Below, one piece after another: positions 15,863-25,118 of a stretch of DNA of 35,740 bases. Position 1 is the first letter of the stretch. Each line of letters begins with the position of its first letter. Source of the DNA: a virus. A program made the translations under genes and the position numbers. The DNA is taken from positions 1 through 35,740 of IMG/VR virus record IMGVR_UViG_3300027749_000280. One strand, 5' to 3'. Under the pieces are notes generated by a model. It was given only the letters and a program-made list of their open reading frames with translations, was not told the origin of the DNA and did not search any database.

Positions 15863-17724
15863 TGGCTGATTTTGGCTTTGTTGGCCCATCCTACGAAGCG
15901 CCAAGCATTTACCAAGATGCCCAAGAGTGCATCAATTGGTTTCCTGAGATTGATCCGCTAAAGCAACCGGGCGATCGTGGCGTGGTGGCGCTGTACCCCA
16001 CGCCGGGGCTTTCATCTTTAGTGTTGTTCCAAAACCAGCAAGAAGTTCGCGGCATGGTCACCCTGTCAGGCGGTGATGTAATGGTGGCAGTTTGCGGCCC
16101 TTATGTTTACGCAATAAACAGCAGTTTTGTGTCAACAATGGTTGGGCAACTTAACTCCACAACTGGCAGGGTTGGCATTACTGACAATGGCGTAAATGTT
16201 TACATTGTTGATGGGACATATCGTTATACATGGCGTATTTCTAGCCCATCAAGTGCAGTTTTTACTGGAACAACCACTGGAACAACTCTTACAGTGTCAG
16301 TTATTACAAATGGTACGATAGCGGTTGGTCAGGTGTTGTTTGGTGTTGGGGTTAGTCAAGAAACCGTGATAACTGCTTTGGGTAGCGGGTCAGGCGGGGT
16401 GGGTACATATACCATTAACATTTCGCAAAACATTGCTAGCGAACAGATGAATTCAGTAACTGCTGGCGCTGTAGTTACGGGTTCAATAGCTGGCACAACA
16501 TTAACTGTTACGGCAGTGACCAGCGGAACTTTGGCTGCTGGTATGACTATCCAAGGTGCTGGTGTTACAGCAAACACCATCATTACTGCATTAGGTACAG
16601 GAACTGGCGGCGCAGGAACTTACACGGTTAATTTCTCCCAAACCATTGCATCAAGAACGCTTTATGGGTTGAATTGGTCGGTATTGCCTAGCACTGATGG
16701 GGCGTTTACTGGTGGCACAAACGTGGATATTGTTGATAACTTTTTTGTTTACAACAACCCCGGCACACAGCAATTTGGCGCTTCTGCGGTTTTATCGCCA
16801 ATTTCACCCGCATTAAGTTTCGCAAGCAAAGATGGCGCACCTGATGATTTGGTGACGTTAATTGTTGATCACCGTGAAATTTATTTGTTGGGTGAAACTT
16901 CTAGCGAGGTTTGGGTAGATCAGGGTACAAGTCCGTTCCCTTTTCAACGCATCCCCGGCACATCTACCCAGCACGGCATTGCCGCCCCTTTCAGCGTTGC
17001 CCGTCTTGGCAATTCATTTGCTTATCTGTCCAAAAACAACCGTGGCACTGCCCAAATCGTTCAGATGAATGGCTATGTTCCTCAACGTATTTCAACCCAC
17101 GCGGTAGAAAACAGCTTAACAGGGCAAACAATAAATAATGCAATTGCATGGACGTACCAGCTTGAAGGCCATGAAGTTTATGTAATCAGCTTTCCATCAA
17201 TTCAGTTAACTTGGTGCTATGACGTTGCGTCAGGAATGTGGCATAAATGGTTGTATACCAACAATCTAGGTCAATATGAACGTTGCAGGGGCAACTGTGC
17301 GGCTGTTTTTCAGGGGTATGTTTTGGTTGGAGACTATGCCAATGGAAAAATCTACCATTTAGACAAGACCATTTACACAGATGATGGGCAAAATATTAAG
17401 CGGTTACGCCGTGCGCCGCATTTGGTTACTGACTTTCAGAGGCAGTATTTTGAGGAATTGCAGATTCAGTTCCAGCCCGGCGTTGGGTTGGTAACAGGCA
17501 CTGGTGAAAACCCTCAAGCCATGTTGCGCTGGTCAAATGATGGCGGCTCTACTTGGTCAAATGAATATTGGACTTCCATTGGGCGTATTGGTAGATACTT
17601 AAACCGTGCCATTTGGCGGCGTTTAGGTATGGCTAGGGATCGGGTCTTTGAAGTGGTTGTTACCGACCCTGTGAAATGCGTTATTGTGTCTGCTAACCTC
17701 AAGGCATCAGGAGGTGAAAATTAA
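15862..17724 (+). CDS. Packaged-DNA stabilisation / tail hub protein (P22 gp10-like) with two cassettes
   Basis: 620 residues. The gp10-type beginning is [20 protein letters not shown] followed by [11 protein letters not shown] and YPTPGL. Later motifs typical of the family are [55 protein letters not shown] and [16 protein letters not shown]. In P22, gp10 closes the channel after packaging and holds the tailspikes. Residues 134-196 and 205-267 are two copies of the Gly/Thr cassette also present in the gp4-like protein. The protein is about 150 residues longer than P22 gp10, and the cassettes account for most of that. Start overlaps the previous stop; its own stop overlaps the next start. Confidence 0.82.
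   Translation: MADFGFVGPSYEAPSIYQDAQECINWFPEIDPLKQPGDRGVVALYPTPGLSSLVLFQNQQEVRGMVTLSGGDVMVAVCGPYVYAINSSFVSTMVGQLNSTTGRVGITDNGVNVYIVDGTYRYTWRISSPSSAVFTGTTTGTTLTVSVITNGTIAVGQVLFGVGVSQETVITALGSGSGGVGTYTINISQNIASEQMNSVTAGAVVTGSIAGTTLTVTAVTSGTLAAGMTIQGAGVTANTIITALGTGTGGAGTYTVNFSQTIASRTLYGLNWSVLPSTDGAFTGGTNVDIVDNFFVYNNPGTQQFGASAVLSPISPALSFASKDGAPDDLVTLIVDHREIYLLGETSSEVWVDQGTSPFPFQRIPGTSTQHGIAAPFSVARLGNSFAYLSKNNRGTAQIVQMNGYVPQRISTHAVENSLTGQTINNAIAWTYQLEGHEVYVISFPSIQLTWCYDVASGMWHKWLYTNNLGQYERCRGNCAAVFQGYVLVGDYANGKIYHLDKTIYTDDGQNIKRLRRAPHLVTDFQRQYFEELQIQFQPGVGLVTGTGENPQAMLRWSNDGGSTWSNEYWTSIGRIGRYLNRAIWRRLGMARDRVFEVVVTDPVKCVIVSANLKASGGEN
16261..16449 (+). repeat. Protein cassette copy 2 (in gp10-like gene)
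   Basis: Residues 134-196 of the gp10-like protein: [53 protein letters not shown]. Confidence 0.78.
16474..16662 (+). repeat. Protein cassette copy 3 (in gp10-like gene)
   Basis: Residues 205-267 of the gp10-like protein: [53 protein letters not shown]. Very close in protein to copy 2, eight residues after it. Confidence 0.78.
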
Positions 17725-17951
17725 TGGCGCTACCCAATCCACAATCACAACCATATCCACAATCTGAATTCTTAGATGGCACAACAAAACGCCCAACAAG
17801 GGCATGGCAACAGTTTTTCATTAATCTGCTTAATTTCAGCAGCGCAACAACTGCCACTGCTGGATCAGCAAGTTTGCCAGCTAATCCTGTTGGGTTCATA
17901 AATGTCACAGTGAATGGGGTGGCTTACAAAGTCCCCTATTACAACCAATGA
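17724..17951 (+). CDS. Small tail-module protein, unknown function
   Basis: 75 residues, coupled at both ends: its ATG overlaps the gp10-like stop (TAATG), and the next ATG overlaps its stop (ATGA). It starts with Pro/Gln-rich sequence (ALPNPQSQPYPQSEFLDGTT), has a short helix RAWQQFFINLLNF, and ends in a beta hairpin (GFINVTVNGVAYKVPYYNQ). Tiny proteins of this layout follow gp10-like genes in many podophages and are probably virion or fibre-trunk pieces. No established function. Confidence 0.6.
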   Translation: MALPNPQSQPYPQSEFLDGTTKRPTRAWQQFFINLLNFSSATTATAGSASLPANPVGFINVTVNGVAYKVPYYNQ

Positions 17952-18412
17952 ACGATTTAATCATTGATGGCATTCCTACCCGTGAGCAGATTGAAAGACT
18001 GCAAATGGAAATGTCAAAAATGCCACAGGCTGACTTGCAATTAGCATCAGATGCCATGCAGACAGAGCATTATTTTCATGCTGGTATGTATGCTAGAAAG
18101 TTAAGCCGCCCAGCAGGAACGTTGATTGTTGGTAAGGTTCATAAGCAAGACCACTATTTTTTATGCGCCAAAGGTGAAATAATCGCATGGTCTGAAAAAG
18201 GTATGGTTCACTTGAATGCGGGTGACATTATTGAAAGTAAGCCCGGCACAAAGCGGGTCACGCTGGCAGTAACTGACGCAATTGGTATCACATTTCACAA
18301 GACCGACAAAACCGACTTGGATGAAATAGAAAAAGATTTGATAGAGCCTGATGAACTTTCTTTGTTTGACTCAAACAATAAATTGAAAGTTTTAGAAATA
18401 AAAGGGGAATGA
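17948..18412 (+). CDS. Cupin-like phage protein
   Basis: 154 residues with ATGA coupling to the previous gene. The central part reads as a double-stranded beta helix: LIVGKVHKQDHYFLCAKGEI with a His-x3-His motif, then the turn LNAGDIIESKPGTKRVTLAV. This is the cupin pattern. The C-terminus is acidic (DLDEIEKDLIEPDEL). Such cupin-like proteins sit among tail genes of environmental phages, and no enzyme activity is established. A structural role (beta-helix cap) or a metal-binding role are both possible. Confidence 0.6.
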   Translation: MNDLIIDGIPTREQIERLQMEMSKMPQADLQLASDAMQTEHYFHAGMYARKLSRPAGTLIVGKVHKQDHYFLCAKGEIIAWSEKGMVHLNAGDIIESKPGTKRVTLAVTDAIGITFHKTDKTDLDEIEKDLIEPDELSLFDSNNKLKVLEIKGE

Positions 18413-18413
18413 A

Positions 18414-19196
18414 ATGACTTTTGTAGCAGCATCTTTAATTACTGGTGGGGCGGCAATAGCTGGTGGCTATTTAGCAAGCCGAGGCGCACAAAAAGGCGCA
18501 CAAATACAAGCTGATGCGGCGCAACAATCTGTTAATTTGCAGAGGCAGATGTTTGACACTACAAACACGCAACAAGCACCATACAGAAGCGCAGGATATA
18601 ACGCCCTTAACCAAATTGGTCAGCTTGGCAGTGGCACTTATGGAATGTATGGGCCAAACGGTGAAGATATTGGCACAGGTACAGGCACAGGTTATTTAAC
18701 CCGTCAATTTAGCCCTGAAGATTTTAAAGCTGGCATTGACCCAAGTTACAACTTTAGGTTGCAACAAGGAAATATGGCAACCGCTAATATGGCTAATAGA
18801 GCAGGCGGTTTAATTGGTGGCAACGCATTGACTGGTATAAATGACTATGCCCAAGGTATGGCAAGCACAGAGTATGGAAATGCCTTTAATCGTTTTAACA
18901 CGCAACGAAGCAATATTTACAACAACTTGGCATCAATTGCTGGGTTAGGTCAAACATCCCTTGGTCAAACCACAAACGCATCTGTAGCCGCTGGTTCTAA
19001 TATTGGAAATGCAATTTCTAATGTAGGCACTGCTTTGGGTAGTGGTCAAGTGGCGCAATATAATGCTTTAGGTGGCGGTTTAGCAGGCGCTGGAAGTTCT
19101 TATATGCTTTCTCAGTTGTTAGCGCCTAAAAAACAAGCCCCAGATGGGTATGGAATGAGTGATCCAAATACTCATTTTGGCGGAACATTAATGTAA
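18414..19196 (+). CDS. DNA ejection/transfer protein (P22 gp7-like)
   Basis: 260 residues after an AAGGGGAATGAA ribosome site. The N-terminus VAASLITGGAAIAGGYLASR is Gly/Ala-rich and membrane-seeking. Then come helices with QKGAQIQADAAQQSVNLQRQ, the motif APYRSAGYNALNQIGQL, and DPSYNFRLQQGNMATANMAN, which recur in phage DNA-transfer proteins. The C-terminal half is Asn/Gly/Ala-rich (ASIAGLGQTSLGQTTNASVA). In P22 such proteins are packaged in the virion and ejected into the periplasm to help DNA cross. It is the first of three ejection-type genes. Confidence 0.72.
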   Translation: MTFVAASLITGGAAIAGGYLASRGAQKGAQIQADAAQQSVNLQRQMFDTTNTQQAPYRSAGYNALNQIGQLGSGTYGMYGPNGEDIGTGTGTGYLTRQFSPEDFKAGIDPSYNFRLQQGNMATANMANRAGGLIGGNALTGINDYAQGMASTEYGNAFNRFNTQRSNIYNNLASIAGLGQTSLGQTTNASVAAGSNIGNAISNVGTALGSGQVAQYNALGGGLAGAGSSYMLSQLLAPKKQAPDGYGMSDPNTHFGGTLM

Positions 19197-19206
19197 GGTC
19201 CAAAAA

Positions 19207-20778
19207 ATGGCAGATTTTACACCAGTAGCATCACAATCAAAACCACCACAGCCAATGTCTTTGGCTGATATGGTAAACCTTGCTGGTGGCGTTCAGTCTT
19301 ACCAGCAAGCGCAACAGATGAACCCTTTGGCGGTTCAAGCAGCGCAACAAAATATTGATTTAGCAAAGGAAAGAAATCCTGAATTAATTCAACAAGCAAG
19401 ACAAACATCACGCACAGGTCAAATTGCATTAAGCGTTGAAGAACAAAAAGACATTGAACGCCGAAATATGCAAACGTTTTTTGCTGATCCAAATAATTTT
19501 CAAACAAATGGGCGTATTGATTTAGACAAAATTAATGCGTCTGTGCCAAAAATTGCGCCATTAACTGGCGCGGATTACATCAGCAAATACAGCACATTAG
19601 GAGAAGCCCAAACAACAGCCATTAGTGCTAAACAAAATTTGACCAAAGATATGAGGACAATGGTTGGTCAGCGGTTTGACATTTTAGGCAGAATGGGCGT
19701 TCAAGATAAGAATGCTTACATTGGTGAAATGGATTTGATGAAAAAAGAAAATCCAGACAACCCTGATTTGCATAGGCTTCTTGATTCATACAAAACAATT
19801 TGGGAAACCCAAATGCAGTCTGGCCCTAACTTGCCAAAACAGGCAATAGCTGGCGCACAAACTTTATTGACCCCAGAGCAACAACAAGCCGCATTTGCGC
19901 CACAAACCGCATTAGATGCACAAGGTCGAGTAGTAACAACAACCAAAAGCATTGCTGGCGAAAAGCCAACTGTTGACGTTAGCATTCCACAAGGCTTGCA
20001 AGGTCAAAACCCACAAGGCGGAACTACTTCTGGAACAGCGGGTTCTGAAGTTGCGCCAAACGTGCGATTGCCATTTCCAGTAAGGCGATCAGATCAACCC
20101 TATACGCTTATGCCTACTGAAGAAAAAGACCAAACTGCTGGTTTTGAGTATAGAAATAACTTGGTTAATGCCCAATCAAATTTAGCCCAAGGTCGCCGTA
20201 ATGTTGATGAAGTAATTCAACAAGCTAAAAAAATTGGCGATCAATTGTATTTCGAAAAAGGTGGTTTAGCTGGACAAGCTGAACAAAAAATTCGCATGGC
20301 AATTGGAAGCGATCAGTATGATTTGCTTGCAAAAGATTTAGCACAAATGCACATCACCAATTCAAAAACAATGGGCGCTGTTGGTAACACCGTTGCTGGT
20401 TTAGACATGGCTGCGGTTGCAAATGGAACAATTAAAGTTCCTCCTGATGTTTTGGTAAAAATTGCTAACCGAGTGCAAGCAGATCAAAGAAACCTTGATA
20501 TGCAAGCTAGTGGCGCACAGCAATTTGGTCAAAAATATGGCGACAACAACATGAAAGCGTATCAACAAGCGTGGAATGCAAACGCTAGAGATACAAAAAT
20601 CTTTGAAGCCATGAATATTTTGGAAACCGAATCTGATCCAAATAAATTGCAAAGTAAATTCAAAGAACTTTTTCCATCAGAAAAAAAACGCAAAACCATT
20701 CTCAAGCAATACAAAAATTTAAAAAGCATGGCAGCCACTGGTTTGCCAGTTGAGCCACTTTCTGCCGAGGATTTCTAA
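19207..20778 (+). CDS. Internal virion / ejection protein
   Basis: 523 residues, largely helical and Gln/Asn/Ala-rich: PLAVQAAQQNIDLAKERNPE near 40-60, repeated QQARQTSRTGQIAL-type segments, a Gly/Gln linker around 255-275 (GLQGQNPQGGTTSGTAG) and a helical C-terminal half with IKVPPDVLVKIANRVQADQR and a basic end (FPSEKKRKTILKQYKNL). The gene lies between the gp7-like gene and a larger internal protein, as P22 gp20 and gp16 do. The call rests on order and composition; the sequence itself is not conserved enough for me to name it. Confidence 0.6.
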   Translation: MADFTPVASQSKPPQPMSLADMVNLAGGVQSYQQAQQMNPLAVQAAQQNIDLAKERNPELIQQARQTSRTGQIALSVEEQKDIERRNMQTFFADPNNFQTNGRIDLDKINASVPKIAPLTGADYISKYSTLGEAQTTAISAKQNLTKDMRTMVGQRFDILGRMGVQDKNAYIGEMDLMKKENPDNPDLHRLLDSYKTIWETQMQSGPNLPKQAIAGAQTLLTPEQQQAAFAPQTALDAQGRVVTTTKSIAGEKPTVDVSIPQGLQGQNPQGGTTSGTAGSEVAPNVRLPFPVRRSDQPYTLMPTEEKDQTAGFEYRNNLVNAQSNLAQGRRNVDEVIQQAKKIGDQLYFEKGGLAGQAEQKIRMAIGSDQYDLLAKDLAQMHITNSKTMGAVGNTVAGLDMAAVANGTIKVPPDVLVKIANRVQADQRNLDMQASGAQQFGQKYGDNNMKAYQQAWNANARDTKIFEAMNILETESDPNKLQSKFKELFPSEKKRKTILKQYKNLKSMAATGLPVEPLSAEDF

Positions 20779-23439
20779 ATGGATGACCTTGAAAAATTTC
20801 TAGGCGGTGGTGCGGCAGTAGCAACCCCGCCAAAACCTACTAGCAATCGCATTGCACCTGATGCACAAGCACAACGCGAGCAGCAACGTATTGCAATTCT
20901 TGAAGATGAATTAAAGAAAAAACAAGCATTGGCTGCACAAGGTAACAAAATGGCCCAAGCTGATGCGGCTGCTTTGTTGCAGGAGATTGCTCAAACGTCA
21001 AAGGGTGCAATTGCACCGCAAAAAAGTTCAATGACAGGCATTCGTCCTGATTTGCAACCTGACCAAGTTGCACAAGCCACCAAAGCATCAGGTGATCCAC
21101 TAGAAGCGTTCTTGTCTGGCAAACCTGTTACTGCCGCGCAACCTAACCAACCCAATCAACCCAACCAAATAAGCCAATCACAATCAGCAAGTTCGCAAGA
21201 GGGAACAATGGGCGCTTATGTCCCAAGGCGTGAACCTGTAAACAAGGTGCGTTCAATCATTGGCAATGTATTGCAAAAAGGTTTTGAAGCCAAAAAAGCA
21301 CTTGGGCAGGATTTAGGTGAACGTATAGTTGGTGGTATAGATACGCTTTATGGTGTTGTGCCTGCTACTGTGGGTGCGGCAACGCAAGCCGTGGTTACTC
21401 CATTTGTAACTGAAGGCCCAATATTTTCAGCAAAGACACCAACCGAATTGCAACAAGGCGCAAAAACAGCAGAAGTAATTGGTCAAAAAGTTGCTGGCGC
21501 TATTGATAAACCAGTTGGCAAAGCTTTAGGCATTACAGGAAAAGAAACATATCAGCAACCAATTGGTGGCGTTACGCAACCTGTTGCTGAACAAATTAAT
21601 AAAATGTTTAACGTAATGGGAATGACCCCTGAACAAATATCTGAAAATCTAAAGTCAAAATATAACCTTACTTTACCTCCTGAAACCATTAGAAATATGG
21701 TGGTTATTGGTTCTACTGCATTGCCTCAAGTTGTCAAAGAAGTTGGGCCTGTTTTAAAAAGCGCCACACAACCTTTGCGTGAAATGGCTAATGAATTGGA
21801 AATTGTGCGCCCCGGTGAATTAAGTAAAGCCCAAGCGCAAGCACAGTTTGAAGCCCGTCAAGCACCAGCGGGCAGCGTAGGCGCAGCGGCTGTTGATCAA
21901 AATCCATTTGCTGGAAAAATAACTGGTGAAGAAACAGCTAGGGGTAATGGAGTAGGTGCAGTTTTCCCGCAAGTCAAACTTACAAAAATACCTAAAAATG
22001 TGCCAGTATCAGAACAACAATTGAGGTCACAACTTTTTCAAGAGGTGTTGCCTGATTTGAAACCGCGCCCCGGAGTTGTGACGGGTAATGATAATTTGTT
22101 GCGTAATGAACATGGTTTGGCAAATATGGCTGAACCATCACCATTAGGCTTAAAACTTAAAGAACAAATTGCCAATGAACAAGTTGGATTTTCTAACTAT
22201 GCTCAAGAACGCATAAACGCAACTGGGGCAAGAAAAACTTTTACAAATGATGAACAACGTGGCAATTTTTTAAATGATGTTGCTTATGGTGTAGACCGTG
22301 AAGATATGGGTTCATCAAGTTTGACAGGCTATTTAAATCAATCTAAAAAAGAAATTTACGATTCAGCTTTTAAAAATATGGGCAATAACCGAATCAACAC
22401 TAACCATTCAGATTCATTTTTTAACAATGCACAACAGTTAGCAACTGCCGAAAAAGATGGAACTTTGGGATTTTTAAAAGGCGCACAAAAAGAACTTGAA
22501 TTAGCCAAAACCGTGGGGTTTGAATTACCAAATGGACAAATAGCGCCTGCTGGTTCTGTTGCGGCTTTCGATGCGGTGCGGAAAAGCAACAACGCCCCGG
22601 GCACATGGACTCCCGAAAGAGCCAACACTATTCGCAAAATTAACCAAGCAATTGACAAAGACATTGCAGCGGTGGCTGATCCTGCGTTATATAAACTTGG
22701 CGACAAAATCCATCAAGTTGAAAAAACCATTCTTGGGTCAAATGGTTTTAAAAGATTATTTGGCGAAGTTGGAGAAAATGGCACTGTAACTGCAAAAGTT
22801 GCCCCCGAAAAACTTTTGTCATCATTAAATAATTTGCGTAAAGATGAGTGGCGACACATTCGTGATACTTTTAGCGAATTAGCTAATGGTCGGGTTAGAG
22901 GTGCGCCAGAAGGCTTGCCGCCCGTACCGCCTGAATTGCGCCAAGCCGCCGCCGCTGCTGTTGCTGAAATGGATGGTGCATTAGCCCGTGAAGTGTACAA
23001 GGCAGGCGCTGCAAATGTAGGTGAATGGAATTCAAATGCTGTAAACAATAAATTAACTTCTATTGTTGGCGAAAAGATTTTAGAAACATTTCCCCCTGAA
23101 GAAATTCGCAAATTTAATGCTTTGAATTATGTGGGTCAGTTCACACCGGGGTTGAAATACGAAGGCGCTGGACAACAATCAAGGCGTATTGGGTTGCTTG
23201 AAAAAGGCTTGCCTGCTGCTGGCACTACTATAGGTGGTACTGTTGGGGCATATTTGGGTGAAGAAGCTGGCGCAGGTGCAGGTGCATTTATTGGGCGTGA
23301 AATAGGAACACGAATGCAAGCAAAAAAAGCCATCAAAGAAGAAGCCAAAGCCGTGAAAAAAATGGAAAAAGAAATGGAAAAAGCAAAGGCGCTTGGTCAA
23401 CAATCAGGGCAAAATAAACTTAACGATTTGAACAAATAA
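20779..23439 (+). CDS. Large internal virion / ejection protein (gp16-position)
   Basis: 886 residues, starting immediately after the previous stop. The N-terminal 150 residues are disordered (Gln/Pro-rich, with the short repeat QPNQPNQPNQ near 117-126). A hydrophobic helical stretch follows (GGIDTLYGVVPATVGAATQA). The middle is a long helical region, and near the C-terminus lies a Gly-zipper segment (TTIGGTVGAYLGEEAGAGAG, about 816-835). The protein ends in a Lys/Glu/Ala helix. Gly-zipper and amphipathic segments fit membrane insertion on ejection. No peptidoglycan hydrolase motif was recognised. Assigned by position after the gp7-like and gp20-position genes. Confidence 0.6.
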   Translation: MDDLEKFLGGGAAVATPPKPTSNRIAPDAQAQREQQRIAILEDELKKKQALAAQGNKMAQADAAALLQEIAQTSKGAIAPQKSSMTGIRPDLQPDQVAQATKASGDPLEAFLSGKPVTAAQPNQPNQPNQISQSQSASSQEGTMGAYVPRREPVNKVRSIIGNVLQKGFEAKKALGQDLGERIVGGIDTLYGVVPATVGAATQAVVTPFVTEGPIFSAKTPTELQQGAKTAEVIGQKVAGAIDKPVGKALGITGKETYQQPIGGVTQPVAEQINKMFNVMGMTPEQISENLKSKYNLTLPPETIRNMVVIGSTALPQVVKEVGPVLKSATQPLREMANELEIVRPGELSKAQAQAQFEARQAPAGSVGAAAVDQNPFAGKITGEETARGNGVGAVFPQVKLTKIPKNVPVSEQQLRSQLFQEVLPDLKPRPGVVTGNDNLLRNEHGLANMAEPSPLGLKLKEQIANEQVGFSNYAQERINATGARKTFTNDEQRGNFLNDVAYGVDREDMGSSSLTGYLNQSKKEIYDSAFKNMGNNRINTNHSDSFFNNAQQLATAEKDGTLGFLKGAQKELELAKTVGFELPNGQIAPAGSVAAFDAVRKSNNAPGTWTPERANTIRKINQAIDKDIAAVADPALYKLGDKIHQVEKTILGSNGFKRLFGEVGENGTVTAKVAPEKLLSSLNNLRKDEWRHIRDTFSELANGRVRGAPEGLPPVPPELRQAAAAAVAEMDGALAREVYKAGAANVGEWNSNAVNNKLTSIVGEKILETFPPEEIRKFNALNYVGQFTPGLKYEGAGQQSRRIGLLEKGLPAAGTTIGGTVGAYLGEEAGAGAGAFIGREIGTRMQAKKAIKEEAKAVKKMEKEMEKAKALGQQSGQNKLNDLNK

Positions 23440-23448
23440 GGACGCATC

Positions 23449-24204
23449 ATGGCAGTCAATCTTTCGCCAATTGGCAACGGTCAACAGTTTTTTGACAACA
23501 ACGGAGTTCCTTTGAGTGGTGGTTTGGTCTACACCTACCAAGCTGGATCAAGCACTGCATTAACAACCTACACAGACATTAACGGCACAACAGCCAATGC
23601 CAATCCTATTGTGTTGGATTCATCGGGTCGTTTCCCAAATGAAGTTTGGCTAACCTATGGATTTAATTACAAGTTTGTTGTCAAAACATCCGCTAGTACA
23701 ACTATTGGAACATACGACAATATTTATGGAATCATTGGCGTTCAAGCGGCGGCTGGCACTACTATTCCAGCGGGTTTGATTTCTCTTTGGTACGGTTCTA
23801 TTGGTAGCGTTCCAACGGGGTGGTATTTGTGTGATGGATCAAATGGTACGCCTGATTTGCGTGATCGTTTTATTGTTGGTGCTGGATCAACTTATTCTGT
23901 TTCTTCAGTTGGTGGATCAACAGATGCTATTGTTGTAACGCACAATCACACAGCAACTTCAACTTCAACGGTCACAGACCCCGGTCACCGCCACACGCAA
24001 CAACTTTATTACCAAGGCGCTGGTGGTAGTGGTGGTGGTGACGTTAACGTAAACGGTGGCACATCTTTTCAAAGTTGGCAAACTCTAGTAGCCACAACTG
24101 GCATTACAGTGGCTACCAGCACAACAAACACATCCGCTGGAACATCAGGCACAAATGCAAATCTTCCACCTTATTACGCTTTGGCGTATGTAATGAAAAG
24201 CTGA
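23449..24204 (+). CDS. Tail protein with head-binding-like N-terminus and phage collar domain
   Basis: 251 residues after AAGGACGC. The N-terminal 95 residues (NLSPIGNGQQFFDNNGVPLS, GGLVYTYQAGSSTALTTYTD, RFPNEVWLTYGFNYKFVVKT) resemble the virion-binding domain of podovirus tailspikes. Residues about 105-150 are a phage tail collar domain (PAGLISLWYGSIGSVPTGWY, LCDGSNGTPDLRDRFIVGAG), followed by a His-rich turn region (VTDPGHRHT) and the typical end NLPPYYALAYVMKS. A short receptor-binding or baseplate-like tail tip is likely. Confidence 0.78.
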   Translation: MAVNLSPIGNGQQFFDNNGVPLSGGLVYTYQAGSSTALTTYTDINGTTANANPIVLDSSGRFPNEVWLTYGFNYKFVVKTSASTTIGTYDNIYGIIGVQAAAGTTIPAGLISLWYGSIGSVPTGWYLCDGSNGTPDLRDRFIVGAGSTYSVSSVGGSTDAIVVTHNHTATSTSTVTDPGHRHTQQLYYQGAGGSGGGDVNVNGGTSFQSWQTLVATTGITVATSTTNTSAGTSGTNANLPPYYALAYVMKS

Positions 24205-24206
24205 TC

Positions 24207-24431
24207 ATGGAAATTGATCCTGTGAAATATGGTGTACTTTGGCAAAAGGTTCAGGACTATGAACGCAGATTCGATCAAATGGAAACCAAGATCGACAAGT
24301 TGGAATCTTCCATTGAAAAGCTAGTTGCCCTTGCAAATCAGGGGCGCGGAGGCTTTTGGATGGGTATGGCGTTAGTGTCTGCGTTATCGTCTGCTGTGGG
24401 CTATATAAGCCACTGGGTAGGCAAAAATTGA
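24207..24431 (+). CDS. XhlA-like small membrane protein, lysis cassette
   Basis: 74 residues from ATG 24207; upstream in-frame codons belong to an overlap with the tail gene. Residues 10-43 are a coiled coil (YERRFDQMETKIDKLESSIE) and residues 49-69 one membrane helix (FWMGMALVSALSSAVGYISH). That coil-plus-C-terminal-helix layout is that of XhlA/BhlA-type lysis accessory proteins. The 3TM holin-like gene and M15 peptidase downstream support a lysis role. It could act as a holin component or antiholin. Confidence 0.6.
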   Translation: MEIDPVKYGVLWQKVQDYERRFDQMETKIDKLESSIEKLVALANQGRGGFWMGMALVSALSSAVGYISHWVGKN

Positions 24432-24531
24432 TCCATTCACCGCAGCCCTTGCCGCCATCGCCGCTATTAAGCAGGCCGTATCTTTTTATAAAGATTGCAA
24501 GGCGGCTTCCAAAGATGTCACCAGCATCACA

Positions 24532-24966
24532 ATGGAAATTTCGGGTTACATCGGCAAATTTTTTGATTCCCATGAACAAGTCAAAACCGCAGCCGCAGAG
24601 CAGAAAAAGAATCCACCAAAGGGTAAATCACTAAAAGCCCAAGCCCTTGATAACATCTTTCAAGAAATGGAGTTGGAACGCCAAGCCGTTGAGTTAAGAG
24701 AGTTGTTGATTTACGGTGTTGACCCAGCTTTAGGTGCGGTTTGGACAAGGTTTCAGGATGAGTTTGAAAGGTTGCAAGCTGAACAAGAAAAGGAAAGATT
24801 AGCGCAAGAAGCAAAGGATAGGGTAGCGTTATGGCAACGGCGAAAAATGCTAAACCAGCTTCAAGACAGGGCGCTAATAATCGGGGCAGTAATGATAGTT
24901 ACTATATACCTCCACCTCCTGTTCCTAGCCCTGCGCCAAATGAGGATAGCGAAGTGGGGTTCATAA
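24532..24966 (+). CDS. Lysis-region protein with C-terminal membrane helix; start uncertain
   Basis: 144 residues from ATG 24532, which has no visible Shine-Dalgarno. The same frame is open upstream to 24421 and encodes a plausible N-terminus (DPFTAALAAIAAIKQAVSFY), but the only upstream start candidate is ATT at 24427, overlapping the previous stop. The protein has a basic linker (EQKKNPPKGKSLKAQ), a long amphipathic helix (ELERQAVELRELLIYGVDP; EFERLQAEQEKERLAQEAKD) and a C-terminal membrane helix (ALIIGAVMIVTIYLHLLFLA). Its last 136 bases are also read in another frame by the next gene. Function unknown; may be part of envelope disruption. Confidence 0.6.
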   Translation: MEISGYIGKFFDSHEQVKTAAAEQKKNPPKGKSLKAQALDNIFQEMELERQAVELRELLIYGVDPALGAVWTRFQDEFERLQAEQEKERLAQEAKDRVALWQRRKMLNQLQDRALIIGAVMIVTIYLHLLFLALRQMRIAKWGS

Positions 24967-25118
24967 TTGCATTTTTGAGCATGGTCATTGTTTTTGGGAT
25001 TCTTTTACCTATCATGGGAATGATGTATCTTGACATTTTGGAAGCAAAGCAAGAAACAAAACGACAGCAGGAACAAGTTCAACGCATGATTAACCAAGTT
25101 AAAAAGGAAGATAAATGA
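24831..25118 (+). CDS. Small single-pass membrane protein in the lysis region
   Basis: 95 residues, ATG preceded by AAGGATAGGG. The N-terminal 40 residues are hydrophilic with a poly-Pro stretch (YYIPPPPVPSPAPN). A membrane helix follows (VGFIIAFLSMVIVFGILLPI, then MGMMYL), and a charged coiled coil (EAKQETKRQQEQVQRMINQV) ends it. The first 136 bases overlap the previous gene out of frame. Its stop is coupled to the holin gene (ATGA). An inner-membrane spanin-like or holin-accessory role is possible, but no lipobox partner was found in this cassette. Confidence 0.6.
   Translation: MATAKNAKPASRQGANNRGSNDSYYIPPPPVPSPAPNEDSEVGFIIAFLSMVIVFGILLPIMGMMYLDILEAKQETKRQQEQVQRMINQVKKEDK

Noticed and set aside
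21150-21180. Tandem repeat (AACC-rich, coding for Q-P-N repeats)
   Set aside because: Only a short low-complexity linker inside the large ejection protein, no sign of function beyond coding.
24356-24634. Plus-strand 92-aa frame in the lysis region
   Set aside because: Out-of-frame shadow of the XhlA-like gene and the following gene, low-complexity Pro/Ser/Leu content.
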